NCBI GenBank assembly: GCA_034440615.1
Contig: JAOTOM010004115.1
Span: forward strand, 1-64,000
Length of the DNA: 64,000 bases
Source: Ashinkailepas kermadecensis
Lineage: Eukaryota; Arthropoda; Thecostraca; Neolepadidae
Direction: 5' to 3'
Position numbers and translations under genes: made by a program. Below are positions 60,461-64,000 of the stretch, piece by piece (the stretch's first letter is position 1; each line of letters begins with the position of its first letter). A model generated the notes under the pieces. The model had not been told where the DNA came from. It searched no databases and saw nothing but the letters and a program-made list of their open reading frames with translations.

Positions 60461-60582
60461 GGATGCCGGTAGCGCTCGAGCTGTCTGACACTGTTCCGCA
60501 GCAGCTCAGTCACAGTCTCTCTTCGCTTGGGTTTATGCATCTTGTCAGCACATTTCTTCTCAAACACGAAGATGGAAGCCTC
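60448..60582 (-). CDS. SCYL2: SCYL2 pseudokinase, exon 1 of 4 seen (N-lobe)
   Basis: This is a 45-codon internal exon. On the minus strand it is preceded by a pyrimidine-rich tract ending in AG (tattctgttttgctgcag) and followed by the donor GTGGGT; both ends are phase 0. The peptide starts EASIFVFEKK and ends RYRHPRILQ. This is the SCYL2 N-lobe strand with the FVFEKK/FVFDKK signature, followed by the helix and the 'LRHPR-L' segment. From family knowledge, SCYL2 (CVAK104) binds clathrin, AP-2 and membranes and acts in endosome/trans-Golgi traffic; its kinase fold is degenerate. The preceding exon, with the start codon and glycine-loop region, was not found between 60,583 and 64,000. Its 3' splice boundary merges directly into a 34-bp tandem repeat that copies the donor site. 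The assignment was made by eye from conserved residues and is strong because four consecutive exons agree in order and phase. Confidence 0.93.
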
Positions 60583-60655
60583 CTGCAGCAAAACAGAATA
60601 TAGAACTTAGTCTCTGCTTCTACGGCCTCTGGAGCAGGCTAACACATGGAGCAAG

Positions 60656-60776
<121 letters not shown>

Positions 60777-60865
60777 CAGGGAGACCGGGAGACAGAAAGA
60801 CAGGGAGAGAGAGATAGGGATGGAGAGAGATGGAGAGATATAGACCGACAGTTATACACAAACAC

Positions 60866-60867
60866 AT

Positions 60868-60959
<92 letters not shown>

Positions 60960-60978
60960 CATACATACATACATACAT
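60866..60978. repeat. (CA)n-(TA)n-(CATA)n compound microsatellite
   Basis: CA about 9 units, TA about 36 units, then catacatacatac. Confidence 0.98.
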
Positions 60979-61184
60979 GAAAAAAAAACGAGGAGAAACA
61001 ATACTTCGTTCGACATCTATTCATTGCATAATATAAATCCTCACACCACAGGGTTTCCATTCAATTTATAACAAGGCATGTATATTACAACGCGGTTACG
61101 CACGCAACGTGAAACATGATATTCACATGATAGAGCTTGAACTCGTGAAGCACTACCAGTTACCCACTCGTATGCGCACTCTGA

Positions 61185-61440
61185 CCAGACGCCCTGACCA
61201 GAGGCTCTGAACAGATGCACTGACCAGAGGCTCACGTTGGTGTAAGGCTGCTGGGACAAGTACCCGCTGGCTCTGACCAGAGGCTCACGTTGGTGTAAGG
61301 CTGCTGGGACTGGTACCCGCTGGCTCTGACCAGAGGCTCACGTTGGTGTAAGGCTGCTGGAACAGGTACCCGATGGCTCTGACCAGAGGCTCACGTTGGT
61401 GTAAGACTGCTGGGACTGGTACCCGCTGGCGCGACGGCTG
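61185..61440. repeat. 53-bp minisatellite (CTCTGACCAGAGGCTCACGT)
   Basis: Four units continuing TGGTGTAAGGCTGCTGGGAC and (A/T)GGTACCCGCTGG. Confidence 0.95.
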
Positions 61441-61569
61441 CGGTACCGAATGGATTTTTGGCTTATTCCGAGCCTTTGTATGGTGAACACTACAAGAGAA
61501 TAATGAATCCTATTGTATTGACATTGTGAAGCCCGAATTCATCGTTGCTCTGGCAACCATGGTGACAAG

Positions 61570-61970
61570 TGTGCTTATGTGCAGAGGCGCAGTGGTGGAA
61601 AACAGGCTCTTCTCGGCCCCTAATGGGCAGTAACTCAGTGGTGGAAATCGGGGTGGTCCTCGGCCCCTTATGTGCAGAGACCCAGTGGTGCAAAACAGGC
61701 TCTTCTCGGCCCCTAATGGGCAGAAGCCCAGTAATGGAAATCGGGGTGGTCCTCGGCCCCTTATGTGCAGAGGCCCAGTGGTGGAAAAGAGTGCGGTCCT
61801 CGGCCCCTAATGTGTAGAGGCCCAGTGGTGGAAAAGAGTGCGGTCCTCGGCCCCTAATGTGTAGAGGCCCAGTGGTGGAAAAGAGTGCGGTCCTTGGCCC
61901 CTAATGTGTAGAGGCCCAATGGTGGAAAAGAGTGCGGTTCTGGGCCCGTAATGTGCAGAGCTTCAGGGGG
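61570..61970. repeat. 47-bp minisatellite (CCCCTAATGTGTAGAGGCCC)
   Basis: About eight units continuing AGTGGTGGAAAAGAGTGCGG and TCCTCGG. The first four alternate two variant types (ggctcttctcgg and ggggtggtcctcgg). Confidence 0.94.
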
Positions 61971-62107
61971 TGGAGCACAGTGTGATCATCGGCCTCCAAT
62001 GTGCAGAGGTCCGGTGATGCAAATCAGGGCGCTCCTCGGCCCTTTAGCCGACATCGGTTTGAGAGATGGTGATCTTCGAGAGCTCTGCCGCGACGCCGAG
62101 AATGTCA

Positions 62108-62260
62108 ACGGTTGTATCACGTGTGTACCAATAGTCGGCTCGGGGATGTGCATGATACAACGGCCGTTGTATCACGTGTGTGCCAATAGTCTGCTAGGTG
62201 GATGTGCATGATACAACGGCCGTTGTATCACGTGTGTGCCAATAGTCTGCTAGGTGGATG
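62108..62260. repeat. ~56-bp repeat with perfect palindromes at the joints
   Basis: Three units (GTTGTATCACGTGTGTGCCA, then atagtctgctaggtggatgtgcat). Joints contain GATACAACGGCCGTTGTATC, a perfect palindrome that extends one more pair (T/A) outward, at 62,153-62,174 and 62,209-62,230. CACGTG E-box cores recur in each unit. Confidence 0.93.
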
Positions 62261-62404
62261 TGCGTGAGCAGCCGCGGATGCTACGGCCATTGGTGTCGCT
62301 GCCCTGGCGAGCTGACTGACCGCCGACTGGCTGACCTCGTCAGAGTTCTTCTAGCTATTAGAAGGATAAATCATGCAACAGTACATACTAATATAATACA
62401 ATTC

Positions 62405-62612
<208 letters not shown>

Positions 62613-62616
<4 letters not shown>

Positions 62617-62800
62617 TATAGCTTGGAAGCAGATCGTTATATACGCATTGTTGATTGAACACAATTGCGAGACGGGCTTGCATTCTTTCCTCTGCAGACT
62701 CTCTATCTGTCTTACGATACGCTTTCCATCGCTCATATGTTCATGCACGATATTCATAAGCAGAACTAAGATATGCAAGTATAAAATTCGTTATATATTC
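62613..62800 (-). pseudogene. Penelope-like element, N-terminal fragment (second copy)
   Basis: The minus-strand frames contain [19 protein letters not shown] and, in a shifted frame, an upstream helical segment ([19 protein letters not shown]). The motif matches FNQQCMLNNRLPNYTNIYI at 3,310-3,370. It is truncated against the TA microsatellite. Confidence 0.55.
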
Positions 62801-62814
62801 GACGTTGCATCCTC

Positions 62815-63130
62815 CTAGAGATATTTTCAAGACTAGTTCAAATTGGTCGCGATCATAAGTTTGGAAGAAATAAAATACATACACGTGCGATACATGGCGT
62901 AATGGCATATATGGCATGATACATGGATACATGCATGATACATGTATGATACATGGCATAATGGCCCTTTTTACGTACAATGAGAAGGCGAAAAAAGCAG
63001 GAACAAATGTCATCAGTTCATCGCTGTCACTCGCCCTACCGCCTTATGGTGAGCTGTGGGCCATCATATAACAGCAACATGCCTCGTGCATTGCTGTGGT
63101 GGTTGATGGTTGGGTCAATCTCCCTGATTG
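62815..63130. other. Unique sequence with ATACATGGCAT short repeats
   Basis: gatacatg(g/t)(c/a) motifs recur at 62,900-62,960. Nothing else seen. Confidence 0.5.
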
Positions 63131-63139
63131 TGCGCGTTG

Positions 63140-63575
63140 TCGCCAATTCTAGCGAGCGTCTCCTGGGGTGGGTGGCTGACGACAGCCGGGTTGTGGCAAC
63201 TTCACATAGGAGGTCCTGGGGTGGTGGCTGCGGCCTGGCGCGTGTCGCGCACAACTTCACTTCATAGCGAGCGTCTCCTGGAGCTGAGGTGGCTGACGAC
63301 AGCCAGGACTAAGTGCGCGTTGTCGCGCACAACTTCACTTCATAGCGAGCGTCTCCTGGGGCTGAGGTGGCTGACGACAGCCTGGACTGTGTGCGATGTC
63401 GCGCACGACTTCACTTCATAGCGAGCGTCTCCTGGAGCTGAGGTGGGTGACGACAGCCAGGACTAAGTGCGCGTTGTCGCGCACAACTTCACTTCATAGC
63501 GAGCGTCTCCTGGGGCTGAGGTGGCTGACGACAGCCTGGACTGTGTGCGATGTCGCGCACAACTTCACTCTGTTG
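63140..63575. repeat. Higher-order tandem repeat (78 + 76 bp dimers)
   Basis: AGCGAGCGTCTCCTGG starts at 63,151, 63,266, 63,344, 63,420 and 63,498. Two monomer types alternate, one with AGCCAGGACTAAGTGCGCGT (78 bp) and one with AGCCTGGACTGTGTGCGATG (76 bp), giving a 154-bp higher-order unit. Confidence 0.92.
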
Positions 63576-63589
63576 ACGTGCTCCGGTCA

Positions 63590-64000
63590 AGTCGGGGTAA
63601 GGACAGACATGAGTGAAAAGCTGGGTAGTGGTATTGTGCCATAGTGTAATTAGATAATCCGGAATGCGAGACTGCGTATCGATAGATTGCTCAATGTACG
63701 ATAATGCACATGTATTGATAATGTACGATTCAATATTTTACTTGTGTGAGATCTTGGGCATTCGATTTTTTGCGATTCGATATTTGTCGTGTTCGATATT
63801 TTGCACATTTTATATTTTGTCTCTCGATATTTTGCATTCGATGTATTTCGATTCGGTCATGTTCCCATAAACGTGTTGACGTGTGAGCAAAATACATAAA
63901 GTGTGTAAAATGTTGCCCATACTGGACATCTAACCACATTATGTAATGATCATCCATGTATGTTCGGACCATCATCCATTCTTTGGCCAACTCATAATTT
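63590..64000. other. AT-rich unique sequence to window end
   Basis: TCGATATTTTGCATT-type short repeats at about 63,775-63,850. No gene recognised. Confidence 0.5.

Overview
The window is eukaryotic, from an invertebrate animal. It has GT-AG introns and no operon structure. It carries decayed non-LTR retrotransposons (CR1/L2-type and I-type), Penelope-like elements, hAT-type and TTAA-target DNA elements, tRNA-derived SINEs, and unusually dense micro- and minisatellites. The species cannot be fixed from sequence alone. A minisatellite built around TTAGGG is compatible with, but does not prove, a lineage outside the TTAGG-telomere arthropods.

One host gene can be supported: SCYL2 (SCY1-like protein 2, a clathrin-coat-associated pseudokinase) on the minus strand. 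Four consecutive coding exons lie at 60448-60582, 58923-59096, 42243-42363 and 10072-10167. All have canonical AG/GT boundaries and matching phases (0, 0, 1), and together encode about 175 residues of the pseudokinase domain. The introns are 1,351, 16,559 and 32,075 bp. The N-terminal exon(s) and everything from the APE-like motif onward were not found and probably lie outside the window. Between 10,072 and 60,582 everything else appears to be intronic.

Layout. 0-5 kb: a foldback repeat, a CR1-type LINE split by a hAT-like element with an 8-bp target duplication, then a Penelope-like element. 6-12.5 kb: successive minisatellites around SCYL2 exon 4. 13-14.8 kb: a minus-strand CR1-type LINE. 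15.5-20 kb: minisatellites and a palindrome. 21-25 kb: a 3 x 0.5 kb tandem repeat and a second LINE 3' end. 26-31 kb: degenerate repeats and a large inverted repeat containing two SINEs. 32.3-34.4 kb: the best-preserved LINE reverse transcriptase. 37-39.7 kb: a 2.5-kb array of 25-bp units. 41.5-45.3 kb: minisatellites flanking SCYL2 exon 3. 47-51 kb: an I-type LINE (RT, RNase H, C-terminal region) broken up by an 18-bp minisatellite and an unrelated segment. 52-56.5 kb: minisatellites and a TTAA element. 57.3-60.6 kb: an inverted-repeat element and SCYL2 exons 2 and 1. 60.6-64 kb: microsatellites and tandem arrays, presumably in the next SCYL2 intron.

Most long open frames here are artefacts of stop-free tandem repeats, including the longest (953, 852, 800, 511, 503 and 495 codons); they should not be annotated as proteins. 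The most notable observation is that the minisatellite beside SCYL2 exon 1 has copied the exon's own 5' splice site: twelve extra donor-like sequences lie in tandem in the intron, most units also carrying a TGACGTCA octamer.
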